Under the pieces are notes generated by a model, which was not told the DNA's origin, searched no databases, and saw only the letters and a program-made list of their open reading frames with translations. The position numbers were made by a program, and so were the translations under genes. From Massilia rubra (GTDB lineage: Bacteria > Pseudomonadota > Gammaproteobacteria > Burkholderiales > Burkholderiaceae_D), in NCBI RefSeq assembly GCF_011682065.1, contig NZ_VUYU01000037.1:1-61680 (forward strand): a stretch of 61,680 nt of DNA, read 5' to 3'. Each line of letters opens with the position of its first letter. The first letter of the stretch is position 1. Shown piece after piece: positions 27,801 to 35,600 of this stretch.

Positions 27801-28118
27801 GTCGGACGCTTCGATCAGGTTCTTGTCGAAGTTAAACTCCAGCCAGAACTGGGCATTGCCCTCGACCGCATTGGCGTGCACATCGGTCACGCCGGAAATG
27901 CTGAGCAGCGACTTTTCGATGCGGTTGATCACTTCGCGCTCGACCGTGTCGGGCGAGGCGCCCGGATACGGAATATTGATCTGCAACACCGGCACTTCGA
28001 CGTCCGGATTCTGGTTGACGCGCAGCTTGCCCAGGGCGATCAAGCCCATGCACATCAGGGCGATGATCATGACAATCGTCGCGATCGGCCGCTTGATACT
28101 GAAATCGGAAAGGAACAT
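24888..28118 (-). CDS. RND-family efflux pump, inner-membrane subunit (HAE1-like)
   Basis: 1076 aa, start MFLSDFSIKRPIATIVMIIALM, the classic first membrane helix of AcrB-type pumps. Two repeats of one helix, a large periplasmic loop and a helix bundle are visible. The proton-relay aspartates lie in GVLIDDAIVVREN (TM4), and late helices include GLVAKNAILLLDAARA. It pumps drugs, detergents or metabolites out using the proton gradient, forming a tripartite complex. It begins 3 bases after the adaptor gene's stop, so the two are an operon. No outer-membrane channel gene is adjacent, implying a shared TolC-like partner elsewhere. It is longer than AcrB (1049 aa), with a C-terminal extension. Substrate unknown. 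Confidence 0.93.
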   Translation of the reverse strand: MFLSDFSIKRPIATIVMIIALMCMGLIALGKLRVNQNPDVEVPVLQINIPYPGASPDTVEREVINRIEKSLLSISGVTDVHANAVEGNAQFWLEFNFDKNLIEASDEVRNAIATVRYKLPTEMREPILQRLDPATQPILNLALSSTSQTHADISRLAEDVLADRFRGIDGVATVNVNGALRRELSVLLRAEKLREYNVAVSDVVNALRTQNTNAPVGKIRGQYDEKSIRLVGRIESPEEFQQIVVKRRGEEVVRLAQVAEIRDGFAEVNNLSIRSGKPNVGITLTRSRDASTVSVAKKAKLLIKELEKELPKGTVLEITRDGGDEAQRSLNNVIESLMFGAVLTIFVVYAFLNSWRSTLITALSLPTSVIASFIAVWLCGFTLNFMTLLGLSLAIGVLIDDAIVVRENIVRHMQRGSDRRKAALEGTAEIGMAVASTTFSIIAVFIPVAFMPGVSGEWFRPFALTVTCSVLVSLVISFTLDPMLSAYWGDPPDHHTAPKKGVSLVLHHFNEWFDRQADRYGNVIAWALHHRKWMTVIAVATFAGALYLQGTMGGTSFLPAADYGQLLIDVRTPASSSVEYSRAKLEKAAELARSIKETKDTNAFINTGGGKVYVDIGKRATRSRSAKEIAVELRAKISQLVGAEYVVLDDMNNGANKPIQIQFTGPDSRKLLDIANAYMEQLRKVPGAIDVGLSEQDPKNELQIELNRGLANSMGISVNDAAQSLRVAFAGVEVGDWVDPTGETRDVAVRLHPDDRVSADNIERLPIAVTGTNQMVPLDQIATITMGKGPSGISHKNGKRTISVSANAQGRSNGEVTGDAMKLADTFDYPPGYGRELGGAGQDQNELFTEMGIALVSGIGLMYLILVMQFGSFTAPLAVMLSLPLSLIGVVVALLLTHNTLNLMSFIGIIMLMGLVAKNAILLLDAARAREREGHSREDSLMEAGRARLRPILMTTFALIAGMFPVALGLGEGGEFYRPLAIAIIGGTITSTILTLLVVPTFYDSIEIKVDSMGLKFHRRSERFGPLLGFLTTFAEVILFLTFGRFIYRVVMWLVRLVTGRRTVVAPGAVALDKRA

Positions 28119-28121
28119 GGC

Positions 28122-29258
28122 TTATTTCCCCTGCACGACGGGTGCGGCGGCGGCGACCTTGCCCGGCGCGAGCTGGACAGCCTGGCCTTCCTTGAACGAC
28201 GAACTCGGATTGCGCATGACGATGTCGCCGGCGGCCAGGCCTTGCTTGACCTCATAATTGCCGGTACGCGTGTCGCGCGGGCCGATCGCCAGGTCGACCT
28301 TGCCGATGGTCTTGTCTTTCAGGCGCCAGACGTAGGCCTTGTCGCCAGCCTTGACCAGCGCGCCTTCGGGCAGCATCAGCGCGGCCTTGGTTTCGGCCTC
28401 GATGCGCCCTTCCCCGTACAGGCCGGACACCTTCGGCACCGCCGAGCCCGGAGCAAAGGCGACCAGCACCTCGACCTGGCGCGTGACTTCGTTGGCGGCC
28501 GGATCGACCCGTTTCACGACGCCGCGAAACTCCTCGCCGGCGTAACCATTGATGCGGAAACTGACCGGCTGGCCGACCTTGACCGCGCTGATGCGGTCGG
28601 CCGAGACGCGCCCCTCGAAGCGCATGCTGGACGGATCTATCACTTTCAGCAATTCCTTGCCGATCGAGGCGGTGTCGCCGGCCGATACCTTGCGTTCGCT
28701 GACCACGCCATCGAACGGCGCGCGCACCACGGTGCGGGCCAGTTGCTGGCGCGCCAGCGCGGCGCGCGACTTGGCGGCCGACACTTCGCTCAGGGCATTA
28801 TTGCGCCGCACTTCGGCGTCATCCATGGCCTGGGCCGAGGTCATGCCCGAAGCGCGCAGGGTTTTCATGCGTTCGAGCTGGCGTTCGGCCTGGTCGAGCG
28901 CCTGCGAGGCGGCGCGCGCCGACTGCTCGGCCGAGCTGAGACTGTCGCGGATGGCGGTTTCGTCGAGCTTGACGAGAATGTCGCCGCGCTGGACCAGGTC
29001 GCCGTTTTCCTTGAGCACTTGCAAGACGACGGCCGAGACTTCGGCGCGCAGGTCGGCCTTGCGTTCGGGCTGGACGGAGCCGGTCACGACCGGGCCGGAG
29101 GCGAGTGAATTCGAGGAAATGGTGAGCAAGTCTTCCGGAGCGACCAGCAGCTGAACGGGCTTGGCATCCTTGCCGTCCTTGGCGGGGTCTTTCTCGCCTT
29201 TACCGCAGGCGGAAAGCGCCGTGGCGATGGCGAGGACGAGCAGTGTTTTGCGCAGCAT
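28122..29258 (-). CDS. RND efflux periplasmic adaptor lipoprotein
   Basis: 378 aa from ATG 29258, chosen because GGAGA sits 6 bases upstream; a longer frame to 29276 lacks a ribosome site. The signal peptide ends in lipobox LSAC, so it is a lipidated membrane-fusion protein. Domain order fits the family: a biotinyl-lipoyl half with RAEVSAVVLQVL and GDLVQRGDILVKLD, a helical hairpin from about residue 100 to 160, a second lipoyl half with VVRAPFDGVVSERKV, then a beta barrel and membrane-proximal domain. It links the downstream pump to an outer-membrane channel. It is the first gene of the two-gene operon; 218 bases upstream without genes separate it from the DUF212 gene. Confidence 0.92.
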   Translation of the reverse strand: MLRKTLLVLAIATALSACGKGEKDPAKDGKDAKPVQLLVAPEDLLTISSNSLASGPVVTGSVQPERKADLRAEVSAVVLQVLKENGDLVQRGDILVKLDETAIRDSLSSAEQSARAASQALDQAERQLERMKTLRASGMTSAQAMDDAEVRRNNALSEVSAAKSRAALARQQLARTVVRAPFDGVVSERKVSAGDTASIGKELLKVIDPSSMRFEGRVSADRISAVKVGQPVSFRINGYAGEEFRGVVKRVDPAANEVTRQVEVLVAFAPGSAVPKVSGLYGEGRIEAETKAALMLPEGALVKAGDKAYVWRLKDKTIGKVDLAIGPRDTRTGNYEVKQGLAAGDIVMRNPSSSFKEGQAVQLAPGKVAAAAPVVQGK

Positions 29259-29476
29259 GGGATTCTCCGGGATCAAATCGGTCAGACGTCTGTAATCAGA
29301 ATGAAAACAACCAGCCGCAAAGTATCCTTGAGACGGGTAGGGACGTCAATTAGCGATCTATCAACCTGGCCGATTCGATGGCTGAACTGCGGATTTGCGC
29401 GACTGAACTGCAAAGTTGCCGTGGTGAACGGCGCTTCGCCCGCATCCCCGGGCATGCCGGGAACGCGGGAAAACGA

Positions 29477-29899
29477 TCAAAAACGCGCGAACAAATGAAA
29501 AATCGCGAAGCCCATGCCGATGCCGGTGCAAATGCCACCCGTGATTTCAACCAGCGTATGGCCCATGCGTTCGCGCAGATGGGTGTGATCGGCGGCGCTG
29601 CCGGCCAGGCGGTTGATCGCCGCCGCCTGGCGCCCCACGTGCTGGCGCAGGCTGTTGGCATCGATCATCACAATAAACGCCAAGGTGACCGCCACGCCGA
29701 ACGCCGGACTGTCCATTCCTTCGCGCAAGGCGATCAGGGTCGCCATGCTGGTCACCACAGAACTATGGTTGCTGGGAAAACCGCCATTGCCGACCAGGTT
29801 GAACGCCCAGCGCCGTTGCCGTGCGCTATTGATCAAAAATTTGATGGGCCCCACCACCAGCCAGGTCAGTACGGGCGTGATGAGATAGCTGATGTCCAT
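29477..29899 (-). CDS. DUF212 (divergent PAP2) membrane protein
   Basis: 140 aa from ATG 29899 with AAGGA 6 bases upstream; longer upstream starts lack a ribosome site. The sequence shows several membrane helices and the family motif GGFPSNHSSVVTSMATL, then IVMIDANSLRQHVGRQA and HTLVEITGGICTGIGMG. These correspond to the PAP2-like phosphatase motifs in altered form (SNHS, H..E), typical of the acid-phosphatase/vanadium-haloperoxidase-related DUF212 family. Biochemical role is not established in bacteria; a lipid-phosphate function is a guess. It is convergently or divergently placed with unrelated neighbours and likely single. Confidence 0.85.
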   Translation of the reverse strand: MDISYLITPVLTWLVVGPIKFLINSARQRRWAFNLVGNGGFPSNHSSVVTSMATLIALREGMDSPAFGVAVTLAFIVMIDANSLRQHVGRQAAAINRLAGSAADHTHLRERMGHTLVEITGGICTGIGMGFAIFHLFARF

Positions 29900-30147
29900 G
29901 CAGGTGTCCTTATCGTCGATGAAGTGCAAAATTGCTGCGTAATCGGCAATTATCGCAGATCGCTCCCCGCCGCAGGCGCCTTCGATCACCTGCGTCACAG
30001 CGCGCGCGCATGGCAAAGGCGGGCGAAACGGATGGCGCACGCGCGCATTTGACCGCTCATCGGGCCGAAAAACCTATTAGAATGACATCACAACGCCGTC
30101 CGCCGGCACCCGCCATCCTGATCGAAGTTTTCCTTAGGAATTAACGC

Positions 30148-31188
30148 ATGCGCCATTTCAGACTCTCTTTCCTTGTCACCTTCGTTCTCCTGGTCGTCGC
30201 GGGCTGGTGGGGCTACACGCGCAGCGGCCTGCCCGGCCTGCTCAACGCGCTGTGGATCGCCGCCGTGCTGGGCGTGCTGGAAGTGTCGCTCTCGTTCGAC
30301 AACGCGGTGGTCAACGCCTCGGTGCTGCGCCATTGGAACGACTTCTGGCGCAAGCTGTTCCTGACGGTCGGCATCCTGGTGGCCGTGTTCGGCATGCGAT
30401 TACTGTTTCCGCTGGTGATCGTCTCGGTCGCCACCGGGCTCGGCCTGCTGGACGTGTGGACCATGGCGATCAACACCCCGGATGAATATTCACGCCACCT
30501 GACCGACAACCACGCCGAAGTGGCCGCGTTCGGCGGCGCCTTCCTGCTGCTGGTCTTCCTCAACTTTTTATTCGACGAAGAGAAGGAACTTCACTGGCTC
30601 GGATGGATCGAAGAGAAGGTAGGCACCTACGGCAGCGAGAGCCTGGCGGTCATGCTGACCTTGTGCGCCTCGTTCGGGGCCATGTACCTGGTGCCGGAAG
30701 CGCGCAAGCTGAGCGTGCTCATCGCCGGCGTGACGGGCGTGGTCATTTACGTCGGTGTGAACTGGATCAGTTCCCTGCTGGAGGAAGAAGAAGCCGACCC
30801 GGGCATCGGGCAAATGGTATCGCGCGGCAGTATCGGCGGGTTTTTGTATCTGGAAGTACTCGATGCCTCGTTCAGTTTCGACGGCGTGATTGGCGCGTTT
30901 GCGATCACCAATGACGTGGTCATCATCATGCTGGGCCTGGCGATTGGCGCCATGTTCGTGCGTTCGATGACCGTGTTCCTGGTCGACAAAGGCACCTTGC
31001 AGGAATTTGTATATCTGGAACACGGCGCGCACTACGCGATCGGCATCCTGGCCTTGATCATGTTCGCCAGCGTGCGCTATCACATTCCGGAGTGGTTCAC
31101 GGGGCTGTCGGGCGTGGCGTTCATCCTGGTGTCGCTGTGGTCGTCGCTGCGCTATAAGAAGCAGCAGGAGGCGCTGGGGGTGGCTTGA
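30148..31188 (+). CDS. DUF475 / TerC-like integral membrane protein
   Basis: 346 aa, ATG 30148 preceded by TTAGGAA. About nine membrane helices. The family signature appears twice as an acidic motif inside a helix: LEVSLSFDNAVVNASVL near residue 50 and LEVLDASFSFDGVIGAF around 240. It also contains the conserved FLNFLFDEEKELHWLGWIE loop. DUF475 proteins belong to the TerC/YkoY superfamily, implicated in metal-ion (Mn2+) export and tellurite resistance context; direct function here is inference. No ter genes lie nearby. The gene stands alone. A possible -10 (TAGAAT at 30077-30082) precedes it, without a well-spaced -35. Confidence 0.87.
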   Translation: MRHFRLSFLVTFVLLVVAGWWGYTRSGLPGLLNALWIAAVLGVLEVSLSFDNAVVNASVLRHWNDFWRKLFLTVGILVAVFGMRLLFPLVIVSVATGLGLLDVWTMAINTPDEYSRHLTDNHAEVAAFGGAFLLLVFLNFLFDEEKELHWLGWIEEKVGTYGSESLAVMLTLCASFGAMYLVPEARKLSVLIAGVTGVVIYVGVNWISSLLEEEEADPGIGQMVSRGSIGGFLYLEVLDASFSFDGVIGAFAITNDVVIIMLGLAIGAMFVRSMTVFLVDKGTLQEFVYLEHGAHYAIGILALIMFASVRYHIPEWFTGLSGVAFILVSLWSSLRYKKQQEALGVA

Positions 31189-31255
31189 TGCCAGGTCGGT
31201 CCTGCCGCGACCATGGCGCCCTGCTGCGCGCCAGAGTCCGGCAGGCCATCGTGCG

Positions 31256-31666
31256 CTATTGTTTTTTGTAAAAACAATCGATGTCCTCGGAATCGATGCA
31301 CATTTTTTGCACGCGGCCTTCGATATTGACGAGCCAGTAGGCGGGCGCCTCCTCCGGCCGGCTGCCGCGCCAGGAGATACCGCTGAACGTCACCCGGCGG
31401 CCAGTGTCGTCGTCGGCCTGCCAGTTCGCTCGTATCACTTCCAGCGGCCGTCCTGGACTGGCCACGGTGAGCGAACATTCACCGCCCGCGCGCAGGGTCA
31501 GCGTATACACACTGGTGTCTTTGTCGAGAACGTAGACGCCAAGCGGATCGATCTTCTTGTCGGCACAGCTGGCCAAGCCGGCAAGCAAGGCTGCGGAAAG
31601 CAAGGTTTTTCCAAGCAGCGATCGGGCAAGCACATGGCACTTCATTGTGCCCGTTGCACCATTCAT
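31256..31666 (-). CDS. Small putative lipoprotein, unknown function
   Basis: 136 aa from ATG 31666 (an internal ATG at 31645 gives 129 aa with the same lipobox). The N-terminal signal ends in LASC (lipobox), after which a short beta-rich domain follows: DPLGVYVLDKDTSVYTLTL, GGECSLTV, VTFSGISW, YWLVNIEGRVQKMCIDSEDIDCFYKK. Three cysteines remain in the mature part, two in the C-terminal CIDSEDIDC, which could form a disulfide. I do not recognise a family. It lies just downstream of the deacetylase/caspase gene on the same strand (31-base gap) and may be cotranscribed with it. Confidence 0.65.
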   Translation of the reverse strand: MNGATGTMKCHVLARSLLGKTLLSAALLAGLASCADKKIDPLGVYVLDKDTSVYTLTLRAGGECSLTVASPGRPLEVIRANWQADDDTGRRVTFSGISWRGSRPEEAPAYWLVNIEGRVQKMCIDSEDIDCFYKKQ

Positions 31667-31697
31667 GACTCGCTCGCCTTACCGCAACCTGGACACA

Positions 31698-34445
31698 TCA
31701 CAGCTTTTCCAACTGCTGCTTTACATACGCTGCGCCCGCACTGGCCGGCGCCAGCGCCATGAAAGTCTGGTAAGCCAGCTTGGCCTTGGCCGCGTCGCCG
31801 GCCTGGAGATGCGCGTCGCCCAGGTTGCGGTAAGCCACGGCGCGCGAGGGATCCATCTTCACGGTATTGTCGAACCAGCGCGCCGCTTCGGCGAACTTGC
31901 CCTGTTTGTAATAGACAAAGCCGAGGTTATTGGCCGCCAGCGCGAAGTCGGCGCGCAGTTTCAGCGCCTCGGTAAACTCCGCCTCGGCCGCCGCGTACTG
32001 CTTCTCCTTAAACAATTGCAAGCCGCGGTCATTGGCGCGCTGGGCCAGCTGGCGTGCCGACGACGGCACCGCCAGCGGCGTGACCAGCTTCTGCTCCTTG
32101 CCCTGCAAGTCCTTGACCGCGACCGGCGCCGTCGGCGGCGTGACACCCGGCTTGTCCTCCATCTTGGGCGCATCCGGGCGCACCGCGTCGAGCTTGGCGT
32201 TGAGCGCGATCGCCTCGGTCGACAACTGCGCCGTCTGCGGATTCAAAAATTCGGCCTCGACCGGCAGCTCGAACACAAAGTCGCCACCTTCCGATCCCGG
32301 CAGGCTGCCGAAGGCCGGCGTCTGGTTCGACACGCCCGCCACCGCCGGCGCCACATAGGCAGCCAGCTCGGTGGCGGTGATCAAGCCGTCGCCATTCAGG
32401 TCGCCCTTGCCCGCCAGTGCCTGCAATAAAGTCCAGGTGAACACCGAGTGGCCGTTCGGCCCGCCGTCCGACACCAACTGGTCGGCGCCGCCGGCAGTCA
32501 GCATCTGGCGCCCGATGCGCCGTGCGTTGTCGCGCAAAAAGGCGCCGCCCCCGCCGCCGCGCGTCAGGCCCAGGCCGCTGTAGCAGGCATCCATCACGAA
32601 CAGCGCATGCTTGGCGGTCAGGCTTTCGGCGATGTTCTGGATTTCGCTCATCGGAATCGCATCGGTGGCGAACTGGGTCGGATCGGAATCGTAGGGCACG
32701 ATGTAACCGAGATCGCGTCCCGAACTGAGCTGGCGGGTAGCGCCATGGCCGGCGAAAAACACGAAGATCCGGTCGTTTTTCTGCACGCCGCCGTGCGCCA
32801 GGCGGTCGTGGAAAGCGCCGAGGATGCCGGCACGGGTGGCGTCGGCATTATTGAGCGAGACCACGCGCTCGGCCGCGAAGCCGAACTTGCCGATCAACAC
32901 TTCGCGCACGCCCTGGGCATCGCGCACCGCGTACTGCAGCTTGGGCCACTTGGGATAGCTGTCGATGCCGATCACGATGGCCCAGGAATTGGCGTAGCCG
33001 GTGCTCACCGCCACTTTCTCGGCGGGCGCGGCGGCTGTGTTGGCGCTGGTGAAATTGGTTCCATCCCAGCCGGCGAACTGGTAACCCTCGGCGATCAGGC
33101 GGTCCAGCACGGCAGGCAGCGCCTTGACCGTGCGCGCGTGGATATCGTGGAACAGGATGATGCCGCGGCCCTCCTTGTCGACCGTGCGCAAGACGCGCTC
33201 GGCGATCGAGGCCGGGACCGGATCGGCCCAGTCGAGCGAATCGATATTCCACATCACCGAGCGCAGGTGCGCGCCTTCGAGCGCGTGCATGCCCTCGCTG
33301 TTGCGGGCGCCGTAGGGAAAGCGGAACAGCGGCGCGCGGCCGGCGTCGATGGCTTTTAACAGCACGTCGGTGTTGAGGATTTCGGCCTTGAGCTTGTCGC
33401 CCGTTTCCTTCGACAACTGCGCGTGCGTGTAGCTGTGGTTAGCCAAGGTATAGCCGCCCGCCTTGAGCTTGCGGCTGACGGCGGCCCCATCGGACAAGGT
33501 CGGCTTGCCAGCGGCGTCGACGCTGCCCAGGTTGCGGCCGACGCTGAAGAACACCGCCGGCACCCCGTACTGCTTGAGGATGGCCGCAATTTCTTCGCTG
33601 TAACGCTTGTGCGGGCCATCGTCGAAGGTCAGCACCACGGTTTTCTTGGGCAGGGAATTGCCGAATATCTCGTTGGGGTCGGCCACGGCCTTGGCCACGG
33701 CCTTGGGCTCGCCCTTGGGCTCGGGCGGCAAGGCCGAGGCCGGATACGGCACGACCACGCCCTGCTCCTTGAGGATGGCTTCGCGCGTGAACAGGGTGTT
33801 CAGGTAGGCCAGGTAGCTGTCCCAGCGCTCGCGTTTGAGCTCGATGGCGCGCGACTCATAGCGGCCGAAGACCTGGCGGATTTCCTTCTCGTAATTGCGT
33901 TCGATCTCGGCCAGGGCGTCGAGATCTTCCGACAAGCGCTTGTGGATCTTAATAGCCGGCAAGCTCGAATCTTTCGCCACCTCGGCCAGCAAGCCTTGCA
34001 GCAACTCGCGAAACGCCAGGCGATCGGCGTCGAACAGGGACTTGTCGGACTCGATAAAGCTGAGCAGGTCGGCGACGGCATCGAAGCGATTCGGCTGGTT
34101 CGACGCCAGCAGCGCGGCCAGGTCGCGTTCGAGCTTCTCCGCGCGTGACTGGTTCTCGTGAAACAGCGTTTGCCCCACCCGCTGCGCCTGTTCGCGTTCG
34201 TTGGCGCGCATGGATTTCTCGTCTGCAAGCAGCACGATAATCTTGCGGTAATTGGCCAACAAAGCGTGCAGATCGGCGGTCAACGGCGCGGCATCAAGGC
34301 GTGGCGCGGCGATGGCGGCGCTCTTGACGGGTGGCGGCGTTGCAGGCGGCGGCGGTGCCGGCTTACGCCCGGCAAACAAAAAGGTCGTCCCAGCCGCGCC
34401 CGCGATGGCAAGCGCAGCGGCGATTTTAATGGGAGTGGAAGTCAC
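31698..34445 (-). CDS. Polysaccharide deacetylase / caspase-like peptidase / EF-hand / TPR fusion protein
   Basis: 915 aa from a GTG at 34445 preceded by AGGTG; the frame is open further upstream, but that part is translation of an intergenic inverted-repeat element. An N-terminal hydrophobic segment (residues 4-23) then a proline-rich stretch suggests export or a membrane anchor. An alpha-helical region follows (~40-230). The NodB domain has TFDDGPH (~275), HSYTH, RFPYGAR and ILFHDIH, all metal/catalytic motifs intact. The caspase (C14) domain has His567 in FAGHGA and Cys621 in MDACYSG. An EF-hand-like DLNGDGLITATEL loop comes next, then three TPRs at the C-terminus. Such a combination may couple wall or polysaccharide modification with regulated proteolysis in the envelope (inference). 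Confidence 0.85.
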   Translation of the reverse strand: MTSTPIKIAAALAIAGAAGTTFLFAGRKPAPPPPATPPPVKSAAIAAPRLDAAPLTADLHALLANYRKIIVLLADEKSMRANEREQAQRVGQTLFHENQSRAEKLERDLAALLASNQPNRFDAVADLLSFIESDKSLFDADRLAFRELLQGLLAEVAKDSSLPAIKIHKRLSEDLDALAEIERNYEKEIRQVFGRYESRAIELKRERWDSYLAYLNTLFTREAILKEQGVVVPYPASALPPEPKGEPKAVAKAVADPNEIFGNSLPKKTVVLTFDDGPHKRYSEEIAAILKQYGVPAVFFSVGRNLGSVDAAGKPTLSDGAAVSRKLKAGGYTLANHSYTHAQLSKETGDKLKAEILNTDVLLKAIDAGRAPLFRFPYGARNSEGMHALEGAHLRSVMWNIDSLDWADPVPASIAERVLRTVDKEGRGIILFHDIHARTVKALPAVLDRLIAEGYQFAGWDGTNFTSANTAAAPAEKVAVSTGYANSWAIVIGIDSYPKWPKLQYAVRDAQGVREVLIGKFGFAAERVVSLNNADATRAGILGAFHDRLAHGGVQKNDRIFVFFAGHGATRQLSSGRDLGYIVPYDSDPTQFATDAIPMSEIQNIAESLTAKHALFVMDACYSGLGLTRGGGGGAFLRDNARRIGRQMLTAGGADQLVSDGGPNGHSVFTWTLLQALAGKGDLNGDGLITATELAAYVAPAVAGVSNQTPAFGSLPGSEGGDFVFELPVEAEFLNPQTAQLSTEAIALNAKLDAVRPDAPKMEDKPGVTPPTAPVAVKDLQGKEQKLVTPLAVPSSARQLAQRANDRGLQLFKEKQYAAAEAEFTEALKLRADFALAANNLGFVYYKQGKFAEAARWFDNTVKMDPSRAVAYRNLGDAHLQAGDAAKAKLAYQTFMALAPASAGAAYVKQQLEKL

Positions 34446-34544
34446 AAAAGACACACCTGTCGGAAGAAGTCCCTTGATTGTATTGCAAATGCCCAACACC
34501 CACAAAATCCCTCCCGCCACACGCTCCAAAACCCCCACAACCGA

Positions 34545-34792
34545 GGTCTGACCTCTGATTAGCAACAATGTTCGCTTCCCAACCGGGGTCAGAGCTTTAA
34601 TCAGCAATTTTGTAAAATTCGGAAAAGCGAAAAGCGAGCAACATAGCTGTACTGAGCCAAAGCGCTTGGTTCTGACGGTAAATGCGTCGACTTTCTTGAT
34701 CAGCTGGCTTAACAATGTTGCGAGTTAAAGCTCTGACCCCGGTTTAGAAAAGGAAAAGAAACGAACAAAAATTGCTAATCAGAGGTCAGACC
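34545..34792. repeat. Nested inverted-repeat intergenic element
   Basis: Two perfect inverted repeats are nested. The outer arms are 21 bp (34545-34565 with 34772-34792), with imperfect similarity continuing about 12 bases outward. The inner arms are 20 bp (34581-34600 with 34725-34744) and contain GGGGTCAGAGCTTTAA. The centre (34601-34724) is AT-richer than the genome and codes for nothing recognised. The GGTCAGA core is a motif I associate with dispersed intergenic repeats of Oxalobacteraceae (memory, unverified). It fills most of the 364-base gap 34446-34809; no transposase is present, so it is a MITE-like or REP-like non-autonomous element. Confidence 0.75.
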
Positions 34793-34809
34793 CTGGTTGG
34801 GGGCGGCGG

Positions 34810-35529
34810 CTATTGGTAGCGGGCCAGGATGGCGGGGATGGCGTTGGCGGCGATCAGGCGCGCGATGGCTTTGTCGACGTCGGCTAACTTGACCTTGCCT
34901 TTGGGCGACACCGCGCACTGGCCCATGTAGCTCTTGACCGCCAGCGGCGGGTGCAGCTCGAGCACCGGGTCGCCCAGCTTTTGCCGGTAGTCGAGGAAAA
35001 ATTTGGCCGTCACCACATGCCGCACCCTTCCCGCCGCCAGCTTGCGCAGGTTGATCAGGGAGTTGGCGCTGTCGTCGCGGATGAAGTCCTTGCCCAGCAT
35101 GCCGTCAAGCTCGGGATGGGAGTAGCCCAGCACTGTACCGATCGGCTGCCCGGCCACATCGGCCACGCTGCGCGGGCGCGTCGCAGTGCGCGTCGTGATC
35201 AACACTTCGGTGATGGGGATGAACGCATGGCTCCAGCCAAACGAGCCGTTGAGCCATTCGGGGACGTAGCTGCACAGAACGTCCGCGCCGCCGTCTTCCA
35301 GCGCGCGCACGATCCGCTTGCGCGGCAAGGCAACGAACACGGCCGTGCGTCCCATGGCGCCAGCCAGCGCTTGCCCGATATCTTTGTGGATGCCTTCGGC
35401 CAGCCGGCCGCGCTCGAAGCGCGCCATCGGCATGTCGGTACTGGTGTCGACCAGCACCGATAGGTCGGCCGCCTGTAATCCCAGCGGGATCGGTAACAGC
35501 AGGGTCAGCAGCAGCCTGGTCGTCGTCAT
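34810..35529 (-). CDS. Periplasmic solute-binding protein (SBP_bac_3 / amino-acid type)
   Basis: 239 aa with signal peptide MTTTRLLLTLLLPIPLGLQAA. It has the layout of family 3 solute-binding proteins: RFERGRLAEGIHKDIGQAL near the N-terminus, a crossover region TATRPRSVADVAGQPIGTVLGY, and a C-terminal DVDKAIARLIAANAIPAILARY helix. No permease or ATPase genes are adjacent, so it may be an orphan binding protein, a sensor partner, or an amino-acid-binding protein using a distant transporter. Ligand not predictable from sequence by eye. Start at ATG 35529 fits the signal peptide. It is not obviously in an operon with the coiled-coil gene upstream (71-base gap). Confidence 0.8.
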   Translation of the reverse strand: MTTTRLLLTLLLPIPLGLQAADLSVLVDTSTDMPMARFERGRLAEGIHKDIGQALAGAMGRTAVFVALPRKRIVRALEDGGADVLCSYVPEWLNGSFGWSHAFIPITEVLITTRTATRPRSVADVAGQPIGTVLGYSHPELDGMLGKDFIRDDSANSLINLRKLAAGRVRHVVTAKFFLDYRQKLGDPVLELHPPLAVKSYMGQCAVSPKGKVKLADVDKAIARLIAANAIPAILARYQ

Positions 35530-35600
35530 GCCGTCGATCTTACCCGCTCACGGCCGACGCCGTGCCGCCAGCCCCATTGCCGTCCACATCGTGCATCGAC

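Noticed and set aside
25734-29108. Plus-strand frame of 1124 codons opposite the RND genes
   Set aside because: Crosses both pump and adaptor genes in antisense and lacks any recognisable domain; the RND proteins are certain.
30048-30082. Promoter for the DUF475 gene (TTGACC and TAGAAT)
   Set aside because: Spacing is 23 bases; the -10 may be real but the pair is not convincing.
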